This document shows, piece after piece, positions 44,414 to 52,874 of a stretch of 64,000 bases of DNA; position 1 is the stretch's first letter, and every line of letters begins with the position of its first letter. A program made the position numbers and the translations under genes. The notes below the pieces were generated by a model. It was not told the DNA's origin. It ran no database searches and saw only the letters and a program-made list of their open reading frames with translations. This DNA is from an uncultured Litoreibacter sp. Lineage in GTDB: Bacteria; Pseudomonadota; Alphaproteobacteria; Rhodobacterales; Rhodobacteraceae. The stretch spans positions 2,422,501 to 2,486,500 of the forward strand of contig NZ_CANMXB010000001.1 in the NCBI RefSeq assembly GCF_947501785.1, written 5' to 3'.

Positions 44414-44482
44414 CTCGACCCAATCGCTTGGGTCACTGGAGATGGATCAACCTATTGGTTTGTTCCATCTAGGTTGTTTCAG

Positions 44483-44779
44483 TTAGCGCACGATGTTCTC
44501 GGCAGGGGAGTCGTTGGTCAGCGCGAAGAAGTGTTGGATCGCTTTGACGTCAACGTTGCGTGCCCGGTCGAAGTTCACGGTGTTCTCAGCAGGGCTGTCA
44601 TTGACCAGTGCCAGACGTTGGGCGGTACCGACTGGATCACCGACCGAAGTGTCACCGACGATGCGCTCAGCGGCAGAATCGTTGTTCAGGGCAAAGAAGG
44701 CCTGGGCGTTCGACACGTCTGCAAATGCAGGTGCGGACAGGGACAGGGCGATTGCGGCAGTTGCGATGATTGTTTTCAT
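44483..44779 (-). CDS. Secreted NDS-repeat small protein, copy 3
   Basis: This 98-residue member is the most diverged of the four. The signal peptide ends SAPAFA before Asp21. The motifs are FFALNNDSAAERIV, LALVNDSPAENTV and FFALTNDSPAENIV, so the third motif is complete here, whereas the other copies stop at NDSPAEN. The intervening linker keeps NFDRARNVDV exactly. ATG 44779 is set by the signal peptide; the long open frame to 45556 is the antisense of the M24 gene plus leader. Monocistronic, convergent with rpmJ and divergent from the M24-fold gene. Function unknown. Confidence 0.85.
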   Translation of the reverse strand: MKTIIATAAIALSLSAPAFADVSNAQAFFALNNDSAAERIVGDTSVGDPVGTAQRLALVNDSPAENTVNFDRARNVDVKAIQHFFALTNDSPAENIVR

Positions 44780-44846
44780 TTTAGGTCTCCAATTTTTGTA
44801 AGCCTTGCGGCGATGTGTGTGCGGCGTGTCGCCGTTTGATGGGACT

Positions 44847-44875
44847 AATATGCGCCTTGAGCGGGTCCGCCTCAA
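44847..44875 (-). promoter_or_regulatory. Promoter of small secreted protein copy 3
   Basis: On the minus strand TTGAGG (44870-44875), a 17-bp spacer and CATATT (44847-44852). Confidence 0.68.
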
Positions 44876-44954
44876 TGCACGTGGACGCTGATTCTGTGCC
44901 TTTTTGGTGCGCAGATTCACATTAAGAGTTGAGGTTAGACTGTTCCATAACGAC

Positions 44955-44993
44955 CGCGTGAGAAGTCGCTCACAATCCGTGAAAACGCTGAAA
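44955..44993. promoter_or_regulatory. Upstream GTGAG/CTCAC element, copy 3
   Basis: GTGAG 44958-44962, CTCAC 44969-44973, GTGAA 44979-44983, then ACGCTGAAA. It is 83 bp from the -35 box. The spacer is shared with the divergent M24-fold gene (start 45077), which it might also influence. Confidence 0.62.
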
Positions 44994-45076
44994 TCTGCCG
45001 AATGTCGCGAACAAGTCGGCGCTTCAAAACGAATCTCGGATAGACTTCTTCCAGAACCAAAAGTGAGGGAAATCTC

Positions 45077-46225
45077 GTGCCAATCCATTTCTCCGACGCC
45101 GAATTTGCTGCTCGAAAACGGGCGGCGACGCAGGCGCTGACGGACGCCAAACTCGACGCGTTGCTGATGTTCGCCCCGGAAAGCCACTACTGGATCAGCG
45201 GCTACGACACGTTCGGCTTCGCGATGTTTCAATGCATGGTTTTGACCCGCGACGGCGCTTTGGCGCTCCTGACCCGGATGCCAGACCTGCGCCAGGCCCG
45301 TCACACGTCTACGCTGTCTGACAATGACATCCGCATTTGGCACGAACGCGAAGGCGCAAATCCTGCCGATGACCTCAAAACGCTGCTCGATGATCTCGGG
45401 GTGAGCGCTGGGCGGATCGGGATCGAAGGGCAGACAGCCGGGCTGACCGATTTTAATGGTCGCATGGTCCGCGAGACGTTGGGCGATCTGGTCGAAGCCT
45501 CCGACGTCATTCGCACATTGCGACGCAAGAAATCCCCTGCCGAGATCGACATGCATCGCCGCGCGGCTACACTTTCAGATGACGCGCTGGACGCTGCATT
45601 GCACACAACCCGCGCAGGCGCGTTTGAGGGAGACATTCTCGCAGCCATGCAGGGCGCGGTGTTCAAAGGCGGCGGAGATTACGCGGGCAATGAATTTATC
45701 ATTGGATCCGGCGAAGGCGCGCTGCTCTGCCGGTATTTTTCGGGCCGCCGGCACCTTGATGCAACCGATCAGCTGACGCTCGAATGGTCAGGGGCCTATG
45801 CGCGTTACCATGCGGCTATGATGCAAACGCTGATTGTCGGGCAAGCCACCCCGTCGCAGCGAAAGATGCACCAGACTGCCCGCGATGCGCTCGAAGCCTG
45901 CGAGGCCGCGATAAAGCCGGGCAAACCCATGGGCGATGTCTATGCAGCGCATGCAGATGTGTTTGACAAGGCGGGGATGTCGCACGCGCGCCTGCAGGCC
46001 TGCGGCTACGGCATGGGCGCGGTCTACACCCCGATTTGGGTGGATTTTCCAATGTTTTACGAAGGCAACCCGTTGCTGATGCAAGAAGGTCAGGTCTTCT
46101 TTCTGCACATGGTGTTAATGGACAGCGACGCGGGCCATGCCATGTGTTTGGGTCATTCGGTATTGGTAATCAAGGACGGTTGCGAAAGGCTGTCGCACCA
46201 TGACCCGTCACTATTTGAGCTATGA
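45077..46225 (+). CDS. M24-fold (creatinase/prolidase-like) protein lacking metal ligands
   Basis: This 382-residue protein has a creatinase N-domain (about 1-140; MFAPESHYWISGYDTF) and a pita-bread C-domain (about 155-375). The five metal ligands of M24 peptidases appear replaced: the first Asp by LEWSGAY, the second by YHAAMM, the His by CGYGMG, and the two Glu by LHMVLMD and LGHSVLV. This points to a metal-free C-N hydrolase such as creatinase or ectoine hydrolase (DoeA) rather than a peptidase. Start is GTG 45077, with GTGAGGG upstream. Copies 3 and 4 of the small secreted family flank it. Confidence 0.82.
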   Translation: MPIHFSDAEFAARKRAATQALTDAKLDALLMFAPESHYWISGYDTFGFAMFQCMVLTRDGALALLTRMPDLRQARHTSTLSDNDIRIWHEREGANPADDLKTLLDDLGVSAGRIGIEGQTAGLTDFNGRMVRETLGDLVEASDVIRTLRRKKSPAEIDMHRRAATLSDDALDAALHTTRAGAFEGDILAAMQGAVFKGGGDYAGNEFIIGSGEGALLCRYFSGRRHLDATDQLTLEWSGAYARYHAAMMQTLIVGQATPSQRKMHQTARDALEACEAAIKPGKPMGDVYAAHADVFDKAGMSHARLQACGYGMGAVYTPIWVDFPMFYEGNPLLMQEGQVFFLHMVLMDSDAGHAMCLGHSVLVIKDGCERLSHHDPSLFEL

Positions 46226-46228
46226 AAC

Positions 46229-46262
46229 AAAAATGGCCTCCCCGGGGACAGGGGAGGCCATC
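46229..46262 (-). terminator. Rho-independent terminator of small secreted protein copy 4
   Basis: On the minus strand ATGGCCTCCCC-TGTC-CCCGGGGAGGCCAT is followed by TTTTTG. It also lies just after the convergent M24 gene and may stop both transcripts. Confidence 0.85.
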
Positions 46263-46300
46263 TCACAAGAGCGGTTCAGTCAATCAGAACCGGCGGTAAT

Positions 46301-46588
46301 TTAGTTCTCGGCAGGCGAGTCGTTGGTCAGCGCGAACATCGCCTGGATGGCCGACACGTCAACGTTGCGAGCACGGTCGAAGTTCACGATGTTCTCGGCA
46401 GGTGAGTCGTTTACCAGCGCCAGGATCTGGGCCGCGCCAACTGGGTTGCCAGTCGATGTTTCGCCCACGATGCGCTCAGCGGCGGAGTCGTTGGTCAGTG
46501 CAAAGAAGGCCTGTGCATCGGACACGTCAGCGAAAGCTGGTGCGGACAGGGACAGGGCGAGTGCGGCAGTTGCGATGATGGTTTTCAT
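46301..46588 (-). CDS. Secreted NDS-repeat small protein, copy 4
   Basis: This 95-residue member has a signal peptide like copy 3 (ALSLSAPAFA, cleavage before Asp21) but a mature chain closer to copies 1 and 2: FFALTNDSAAERIV, LALVNDSPAENIV and a final FALTNDSPAEN. The hybrid pattern suggests gene conversion within the family. ATG 46588 begins the signal peptide and follows a GGAGAAAA leader. It has its own promoter, upstream element and terminator. Function is unknown. Confidence 0.85.
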   Translation of the reverse strand: MKTIIATAALALSLSAPAFADVSDAQAFFALTNDSAAERIVGETSTGNPVGAAQILALVNDSPAENIVNFDRARNVDVSAIQAMFALTNDSPAEN

Positions 46589-46658
46589 GTTTTTTCTCCA
46601 GTGTGTGTTGCCCGGTGAGGGCGATATGTGTTCGGCGGTGTTGCCGTTTGATGAGACC

Positions 46659-46687
46659 AATATGGGGCATGGAGGCCCTCACTGGAA
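46659..46687 (-). promoter_or_regulatory. Promoter of small secreted protein copy 4
   Basis: On the minus strand TTCCAG (46682-46687), a 17-bp spacer and CATATT (46659-46664). The -35 box is the weakest of the four. Confidence 0.55.
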
Positions 46688-46767
46688 TTCACTCGAGCGT
46701 GAGAATACGCCACGATTGGTGCGCACGTGCACAGATTGGGTTTGATGCGGAAGACACCGTAACGGCC

Positions 46768-46805
46768 GCGTGAGAACCGGCTCACAAACCGTGAGAATGC
46801 TGAAA
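46768..46805. promoter_or_regulatory. Upstream GTGAG/CTCAC element, copy 4
   Basis: GTGAG 46770-46774, CTCAC 46781-46785, GTGAG 46791-46795, then AATGCTGAAA. All three half-sites are perfect, with 11 and 10 bp steps and 83 bp to the -35 box. Confidence 0.65.
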
Positions 46806-46861
46806 TCTGATGGGAAACGCATGTCTGGCGAACGATCGCCACCCGAATCAAAAGGGATAAT

Positions 46862-48193
46862 TCACATCTCGCGACCGGCGCGGCGTTCTTGCCAGCGCAG
46901 ATACGCCCGGGCACCAATGGCCGTCACAGGGGCGGGGGGCAATTTGGTCGGTGCGTCGCTTGCCAGTAACTGATCCAGCATCGCGCTGCTTTCGCCGCAC
47001 GCCAGTTCGGCGGCCAACTTTCCCGCCAGGGTCCCTTTCGCGGTCCCCAACCCGTTTTGACAGCAGGCCGCGATCAGGTCTGGTTCAACCTCCCGCACGA
47101 TCTGCACATTGTTGCGGCTCAGGCAAAGTCGCCCGCCCCAACGGTACTCCATCTCGACCCCCGGCAGCATCGGGAACCGCGCCGCAAAGCTGCGGTCATG
47201 GTCGCGGGCCACATTCGCGACACGCGCATCGCTCACTTGCATGGAGGGATCGAAGGTGAACCGATTGCGCACCGTGATCCTGTCACCTCCGGCGCCAGAG
47301 ATCCGTCGCACGGTTGTGCCCATCGGATCGGCGGAGGTAACACCCCAAACAGTCTCACCGCCAAGCGCCGCCACCTCGTCAGCGCTCAAAGCGCGCGTCA
47401 TCGACGCGTAGGTGAACACATGCATCAGGTGCCGCGTATAGTGCCCGAAGCTTGCCAGATGTCCGTTGACCGCCAGAATGACCTTCGGCGCCGTGACCTG
47501 ACCCTTTGGGGTCTGTGCGACCCAGTGGCTGTCGCGCGTCAACGTCACCACCGGGCTGTTCTCGTACAGATGCACCCCGCTCGCCACCAACCCGGCCGCA
47601 ATGCCACGCACAAATTTGGCGGGCTGGATCACGGCGCATCCCGGCGTGTACAACCCACTTTGGTAGTACCCAGTCCCCGTCATCGCCTGCATCTGCGCGG
47701 CATCGCGCAATTCATAGGGCTCGCCCAACGCGTCCAGATGGGCGGCATAGCTCAGATTGTGCCGATGTCCTTTGTTGGTCGCCGCCGCATTGGTTTTGCC
47801 GCTCAACACAAACGCCTCAGCATCCAGCCCGTATTCCGCGGCTGCCTCCGCCGCAAATTCGATCCCGTGTCGGTTCAACGCGGTCTGGGCACGGTCCGCC
47901 GCCACCCCGCCCGCATATGTGGCCGAGGCCAGGTCATGCGGCAGGTCGATCATGAACCCCGAATTACGCCCCGCCGGACCGTCCGCCACCCGCGACGCTT
48001 CAAGGATGACAATCCGATCACCTGCGCAAAGCTGCGACAGCCGCCGCGCTGCGGCCAGCCCTGCAAACCCCGCGCCAATCACCAGCCAGTCTGCGGTAAC
48101 GTCACCCTCCAGAACACGAGCAGGCGGAGGCGGGCCCAGTAGGCGGTTCCAGCCCGCAGGCCCTGGGTCCACCGGCAACCGCGCCACCTTCAT
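46862..48193 (-). CDS. DAO-family FAD-dependent amine/amino-acid oxidoreductase
   Basis: This 443-residue protein has the FAD dinucleotide motif WLVIGAGFAGLAAARR (about 36-51) and a GRNSGFMIDLPH segment that positions the isoalloxazine, then a D-amino-acid-oxidase/sarcosine-type substrate domain. It ends with an FAD contact in CCQNGLGTAKGT. It probably oxidises a secondary amine or D-imino acid produced by the preceding methyltransferase and hands the product to the DapA-like and ALDH enzymes. It lies 63 bp after mttB on the same strand and is likely the last gene of that operon. Confidence 0.88.
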   Translation of the reverse strand: MKVARLPVDPGPAGWNRLLGPPPPARVLEGDVTADWLVIGAGFAGLAAARRLSQLCAGDRIVILEASRVADGPAGRNSGFMIDLPHDLASATYAGGVAADRAQTALNRHGIEFAAEAAAEYGLDAEAFVLSGKTNAAATNKGHRHNLSYAAHLDALGEPYELRDAAQMQAMTGTGYYQSGLYTPGCAVIQPAKFVRGIAAGLVASGVHLYENSPVVTLTRDSHWVAQTPKGQVTAPKVILAVNGHLASFGHYTRHLMHVFTYASMTRALSADEVAALGGETVWGVTSADPMGTTVRRISGAGGDRITVRNRFTFDPSMQVSDARVANVARDHDRSFAARFPMLPGVEMEYRWGGRLCLSRNNVQIVREVEPDLIAACCQNGLGTAKGTLAGKLAAELACGESSAMLDQLLASDAPTKLPPAPVTAIGARAYLRWQERRAGREM

Positions 48194-48256
48194 GGCACAC
48201 CTCCTGAATTCCCATGTTCACAAATTTCCGCCCCGCAGGGCCGTACCCAACCCAAT

Positions 48257-49807
48257 CTAGTGGTCCTGATTAAGCGCATCCGCCGCCGGGATCTCCCGCT
48301 CCCGCCGCGCGATATAGTCCAGAAGCGCCTCGTTCACGCCCGGATCCAGCGCAGGTTCTTCATATTCGTTCAGCAAATCCCGGCAGCGCTGCAGCGCGCG
48401 TTCGTTGATCTCCACTCCGCCTTCCGCCTGCCATTGCTCAATCGAGTCGTTGTTGAACATCTCCGGCATGAAAAACGCCCGCTGGAAATTCTCCAGCGTA
48501 TGCGGATGGCCCAGATAATGCCCCCCCGGCCCCACGTCACGCACCGCCGCCAAGGCCTCGTCGAAATCGTCCCAACGCACGCCCTCCGCCATGCGGTAGC
48601 CCATCGCGCAAACCTCGGCATCCACGACGAACTTGGCCATGGAGCAATGCATCCCCGCCTCGTTCCAACCTGCGCTGTGCCACATGTAATTGGCCCCCGC
48701 CATCAGCACCGCGTTCATAGTCATCGCACTTTCATAGCCCGCCTGCGCGTCAAAGGTCTTGGATCCGCCCAGCGTGTTCGAGGTGCGCCACGGGATGTCG
48801 TAATACCGCGCCATCTGCCCGATCATGAAATTCATCAAGCTGATCTCAGGCGTCCCTGCCATCGGCGCACCGGATTTCATCGACACGGTCGACAGATAGT
48901 GCCCGTAAATCGCGGGCGCGCCCTTCCGCACCACTTGGGTATAGGCCAAGGCGCTCAGCGCCTCCGCATTCAACTGCGCCACGGTCGGTGCAACAGACGC
49001 AGGCGTATTCGCCCCGCCCAGTACAAAGGGCGAGCACAGGATCGGTTGATTGCGTTTCGAAAACGCGCGCAACGCGCCCAGCATCGTTTCGTCCCACACA
49101 AGTGGAGAGTTCCCGTTGCAATTGCCCGTACAGACTGCGTGCGTTTCCAGATAGTCTTCCCCGAACAGCAGCGCGCACATCTCCATCACGTCCTCGGCGT
49201 TCTTGGGGCTGGTCGTCATCCCCATGAACGTCTTGTCGCTATGCTTCATCGACGAATAGGTGATCCTGAGATGCCGCTGCGAGATCGGGTGGTCATACGG
49301 CTCGACAATATGATGCGCCGAGGAATGAATGGCGGGCAGCATATGGCTGAGCTTGTGGAAATTCGCGAGGTCCTCCAGCGTCGGGTTGCGCCGTTGATCG
49401 TCGAGATCCCGCAAATAGGGTGCACCGGTCATCGGCACAAAAATCCCATGATCCCCGCCAAAGGGCAGGTTATTGGCCGGGTTGCGCGCGTGATAGGTAA
49501 ACTCTGACGGGATCGTCGCAATCAGCTCCCGCACTAGCCCGCGATCCAGATGCACCGTCTCCCCGCGCACATCGGCACCCGCTTTGCGCCAATCCTCCAA
49601 CGCAACGGGATCGCGGAACACAACGCCCACATCCTCCAGAATACCCATCGAGGCCGCGTCGATCTTCTCGATCTGCTCCGCATCCATCGGCTCGACCAAA
49701 GGCAGCTTGCGCTTCAGCGCGGGAAGCATGGCGATGTCGCGCTTTTGCCGGATAGCCTTCCGCGCCCCGCGACCTCGACGAGAGGTCCCTACCGCGTCAA
49801 CCGACAT
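48257..49807 (-). CDS. Non-pyrrolysine MttB-family methyltransferase
   Basis: This 516-residue member of the trimethylamine methyltransferase (MttB/MtgB) superfamily has a TIM barrel with GTPEISLMNFMIGQ and GGHYLGHPHTLENFQ patterns that match the family. No in-frame amber codon interrupts it, so it lacks pyrrolysine and belongs with corrinoid-dependent quaternary-amine demethylases such as MtgB, or with uncharacterised marine homologues. No corrinoid protein gene is adjacent. ATG 49807 overlaps the ALDH stop by 11 bp with GAGGG upstream. Substrate is unknown; betaines of glycine or proline are candidates. Confidence 0.85.
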   Translation of the reverse strand: MSVDAVGTSRRGRGARKAIRQKRDIAMLPALKRKLPLVEPMDAEQIEKIDAASMGILEDVGVVFRDPVALEDWRKAGADVRGETVHLDRGLVRELIATIPSEFTYHARNPANNLPFGGDHGIFVPMTGAPYLRDLDDQRRNPTLEDLANFHKLSHMLPAIHSSAHHIVEPYDHPISQRHLRITYSSMKHSDKTFMGMTTSPKNAEDVMEMCALLFGEDYLETHAVCTGNCNGNSPLVWDETMLGALRAFSKRNQPILCSPFVLGGANTPASVAPTVAQLNAEALSALAYTQVVRKGAPAIYGHYLSTVSMKSGAPMAGTPEISLMNFMIGQMARYYDIPWRTSNTLGGSKTFDAQAGYESAMTMNAVLMAGANYMWHSAGWNEAGMHCSMAKFVVDAEVCAMGYRMAEGVRWDDFDEALAAVRDVGPGGHYLGHPHTLENFQRAFFMPEMFNNDSIEQWQAEGGVEINERALQRCRDLLNEYEEPALDPGVNEALLDYIARREREIPAADALNQDH

Positions 49808-51269
49808 TGTCGCCCTCGCTTGGATCGCCCAAATCAACCCAGATCGTCTTCAGCTCGGTATACTGATCATGCGCATGCACCCCGTTGTCGCGTCCGCCGA
49901 AACCGGACTGCTTGTAGCCGCCAAAGGGCGTCGCCGCGTCGCCCTCCCCGTAGCAATTCACCGTCACCGTGCCCGCCCGAATATCGCGCGCCGCGCGTAT
50001 GGCGCGACGGCCATGGGCGGTAAAGACCGACGCCGCCAGCCCGTATTCCGTATCATTGGCCACGGCAATCGCCTCGTCGTAAGACGCCACTTCAATCACG
50101 CTCAGCACGGGGCCAAAGATCTCCTCCCGCGCCTTTGGGTCGTCCTTGCCGACCTCAAGCACACTCGGGGTCACGTAAGGCCCCTTGCCCTTGTCACCCA
50201 AATAGCCGCGCACCTTCTTGCAGTGCCCCGCATCAATCAGCGCCCCGATATGGGTGCCGGGGTCCAGCGGGTCGCCGACCTTCCAATCCCTGATCCGCGC
50301 CTCGATCTTCTCCAACAACGCGCCCTTCACCGCCGAATGCACAATCAGCCGCGACACCGCCGAACAATTCTGCCCCGCGTTCCAGAACGCGCCGTTGACC
50401 ACATGTTCGGCCACGTGGTCCAGGTTCTCCGCATCCTCCAAAACCACACAAGGGTTCTTGCCGCCGCATTCCAGCACCACCTTCTTGAGGTTGCTTTCTG
50501 CCGCGTATGTCAGGAACAGCCGCCCAGTTTCCGTAGAGCCGGTGAAAGACACCATGTCCACGCCCATATGCCGCCCCAGCGGCTCGCCCACGCTCGGCCC
50601 ATCGCCGGGCAAAACCTGCAAAACCCCACGCGGCACGCCCGCCTCCGCCGCCAGTTCAGCCACGCGCAACGCCGTCAACGAGGTTTGCTCCGCCGGCTTC
50701 ACAATCACCGAACAGCCCGCCGCAAGCGCAGGCCCAATCTTCCACGCCAGCATCAGCAGCGGGAAGTTCCACGGCAGCACGGCGGCCACAACCCCCACAG
50801 GCTCCCGCACAATCATGCTAATCGCGTCGTCCCCGGCAGGCCCCGTCTTGTCGTATATCTTGTCGGCGGCCTCCGCATGCCACTTGATGCAATGGATGCT
50901 CTCAGGGATGTCGATCAGCTCGCAATCGCGAATGGGCTTGCCGCTATCCAAGCTCTCCATCACCGCCAATTCCCGCCGGTTGCGGGTGATCAGTTTGCAC
51001 AGCCGGATCAGAACGTCCTTGCGCTCCGACGGGTGCATCTTCGCCCAATGCCCTTGGTCAAATGCCTCCCGCGCTTTCCCAACTGCCAGATCAACATCAT
51101 CCGAGGAGGCCGTCGAAATCTCCACCCAAGCCTCCCCCGTCACAGGGTTCACCGAGCCCATCGCAGGCCCCCGCCCGCGCTGGTACTTGCCGTCAATGAA
51201 GGGCGTGCGCGGCGGGTCCATGTCGGCCGCAATCGCGCGGTATTCGGCCTCTGTCAGCAGATCGCTCAT
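49797..51269 (-). CDS. Aldehyde dehydrogenase (betaine-aldehyde/semialdehyde type)
   Basis: This 490-residue NAD(P) enzyme has catalytic Cys in NAGQNCSAVSR (about 301), general base in LECGGKNP (about 264) and the coenzyme motif FTGSTETGR. Overall pattern fits betaine-aldehyde or gamma-guanidino/ketoglutarate-semialdehyde dehydrogenases. Four-base overlap with the DapA-like gene and 11-base overlap with mttB place it mid-operon. By analogy to hydroxyproline pathways it could act on 2-ketoglutarate semialdehyde, which the DapA-like step would yield. Confidence 0.88.
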   Translation of the reverse strand: MSDLLTEAEYRAIAADMDPPRTPFIDGKYQRGRGPAMGSVNPVTGEAWVEISTASSDDVDLAVGKAREAFDQGHWAKMHPSERKDVLIRLCKLITRNRRELAVMESLDSGKPIRDCELIDIPESIHCIKWHAEAADKIYDKTGPAGDDAISMIVREPVGVVAAVLPWNFPLLMLAWKIGPALAAGCSVIVKPAEQTSLTALRVAELAAEAGVPRGVLQVLPGDGPSVGEPLGRHMGVDMVSFTGSTETGRLFLTYAAESNLKKVVLECGGKNPCVVLEDAENLDHVAEHVVNGAFWNAGQNCSAVSRLIVHSAVKGALLEKIEARIRDWKVGDPLDPGTHIGALIDAGHCKKVRGYLGDKGKGPYVTPSVLEVGKDDPKAREEIFGPVLSVIEVASYDEAIAVANDTEYGLAASVFTAHGRRAIRAARDIRAGTVTVNCYGEGDAATPFGGYKQSGFGGRDNGVHAHDQYTELKTIWVDLGDPSEGDNVG

Positions 51270-52174
51270 ATCTTCACCCCTGTAATGCCTGAAATGGTGG
51301 TGTTCATGGTGCGGATCACCTCCGCCAGCTGCCGCTTGTCGTCCTTGTTCAGCGGCTGCAGCGGCTTGCGCGGCGGCCCCGCGTCAATGCCGCGCAAGGT
51401 CAGCCCATGTTTGATGCATTGCACAAACTTGCCGCCCTGCTCCAACACGCTCATCAACGGCAGCATCGCCGACATGATGGCGCGGCCCTTGGTAAAGTCG
51501 CCCTCAACGGCGCAGGCCTGGTACAGCGCGATATGCGCTTCCGGGGCAAAGTTGGACCCCGCACAGACCCATGACCGCGCGCCCCACGCGAAGAATTCCA
51601 GCGCCTGGTCATCCATGCCGCAGGACAGCGCGATATGAGGATAGTCCCGCGCCAGCATGTGCACGCGGTTGATGTCGCCGGAGCTTTCCTTGATTGCGCA
51701 GAAATTCGGGCTGCGCCCCAGCCGGTCCAGACAGTCCTCGTCCATATTGACCGACATGCGGCCCGGGTAGTTGTACAGCATCACCGGCAGGTTTGCGGCG
51801 CGGTCAATCGCCAAGGCATGCAACGCAATCTCGCGCCCCGTCGGGTAAGCATAAGGCGGCGTCGCGACCAGCAGGGCGTCGGCGCCATGTGCCACAGCCT
51901 GACGCGCATATTCCACAGAATCCTCCGTTCGGATCGCCCCGGTCCCCACGATCATCGGCACGCGGCCCGCGATCAGGTCGCGGCACATGCCCATCATCGC
52001 CACACGTTCTTCCATCGTCTGCGCATAGTATTCGCCGGTCGACCCCGCCACGATGATCCCATGCACGCCTGCGCCAACCAAATGGTCGACTGTCTGCGCC
52101 AAGGCCGCCTCATTAACCGTGAAGTCGTCGAAATACGGCGTCACGATGGGCGTATAAATCCCCTCAAACTGCAT
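51266..52174 (-). CDS. DapA-family (class I aldolase-fold) lyase
   Basis: This 302-residue protein has the Schiff-base Lys in CAIKESSGD (about 165) and the Tyr of YNYPGRM (about 137), plus AGSTGEYY (about 43-50), all standard for the dihydrodipicolinate synthase/N-acetylneuraminate lyase fold. Outside lysine synthesis such enzymes include 4-hydroxy-pyrroline-2-carboxylate deaminase and 5-dehydro-4-deoxyglucarate dehydratase. Its neighbours (ALDH, DAO, GntR) recall hydroxyproline catabolism. It overlaps gntR by 11 bp and aldh by four. Confidence 0.88.
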   Translation of the reverse strand: MQFEGIYTPIVTPYFDDFTVNEAALAQTVDHLVGAGVHGIIVAGSTGEYYAQTMEERVAMMGMCRDLIAGRVPMIVGTGAIRTEDSVEYARQAVAHGADALLVATPPYAYPTGREIALHALAIDRAANLPVMLYNYPGRMSVNMDEDCLDRLGRSPNFCAIKESSGDINRVHMLARDYPHIALSCGMDDQALEFFAWGARSWVCAGSNFAPEAHIALYQACAVEGDFTKGRAIMSAMLPLMSVLEQGGKFVQCIKHGLTLRGIDAGPPRKPLQPLNKDDKRQLAEVIRTMNTTISGITGVKI

Positions 52175-52856
52175 TGCGATTCTCTTTCAGTGATATGACG
52201 TCCAGGGGCAGCGGGTCGGGGCGCACGAAGCGCTCCATGCGGTCCTTGGACAGGTCCCAATGTTGGAGGGTCAGGTCGATCATCAACGCGCCTTCGCGCG
52301 CCTCCAGCGCCGAAATCATCGCGTCATGCTGTTCCCGCGCTTTGACGACCAGCATGGATTCCGCCGGCGAAGCGGGGCGGTAAAACGTCTGGCTCAGCCG
52401 CGCATGGTCCACCAGCATCCGCGTCAGCGACGCCATCAGATACGGGTTGCGCGCCATCTCCCCAATGATCTCGTGAAAGCGGTGGTTCAGCATCGCGGCG
52501 TTAGAGGCATCGGCGCGCACAAAGCGCTGCTGCACCTCTTTCAGATCATCCAGCTGGGCACCCGTCCGGTTTTCTGCGGCCAGCCTTGCGATATTGGCAT
52601 AGACCATTGGTGCGGTCTGAAAGAAGGTCCGCAACACCTCCAGATCCATGGAGGCCACCTTGGCCCCGCGATTGTCCTGCGTCTCGATCAGCCCGGCACC
52701 GGCCAAACGCTGCAAGACCTCCCGCAAAGGCGTGCGTGAAATGCCGTATTGCGACACCAATGTTGCTTCATCCAGATCGGACCCCGGTGCCATGTCCAGC
52801 GTCATGATCCGCATGCGCAGATCGTTCAGGCAGTCTTGTTTTGCGGTCGATGCCAT
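52164..52856 (-). CDS. GntR/FCD-family regulator
   Basis: This 230-residue protein has a winged helix (about 5-65; ATLVSQYGISRTPLREVL) and an FCD domain (about 75-215, HRFHEIIGEMARN). ATG 52856 is chosen because GGGGA lies just upstream and the FadR-type operator sits immediately before it. The regulator heads its own operon (gntR-dapA-aldh-mttB-dao), implying autorepression relieved by the substrate or an intermediate. Confidence 0.9.
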   Translation of the reverse strand: MASTAKQDCLNDLRMRIMTLDMAPGSDLDEATLVSQYGISRTPLREVLQRLAGAGLIETQDNRGAKVASMDLEVLRTFFQTAPMVYANIARLAAENRTGAQLDDLKEVQQRFVRADASNAAMLNHRFHEIIGEMARNPYLMASLTRMLVDHARLSQTFYRPASPAESMLVVKAREQHDAMISALEAREGALMIDLTLQHWDLSKDRMERFVRPDPLPLDVISLKENRNAV

Positions 52857-52874
52857 TTGCGTCCCCGATTCGAT

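Noticed and set aside
48260-49507. 415-residue plus-strand frame antisense to mttB
   Set aside because: Same reason: composition and position show it is a shadow of the methyltransferase gene.
48257-49807. Pyrrolysine-containing trimethylamine methyltransferase
   Set aside because: There is no in-frame TAG in the gene, so it is a non-Pyl member and trimethylamine should not be assumed as substrate.
49584-51638. Very long plus-strand open frame antisense to mttB/aldh/dapA
   Set aside because: It mirrors real minus-strand genes with strong domain evidence; Arg/His/Pro-rich composition is typical of a high-GC antisense shadow.
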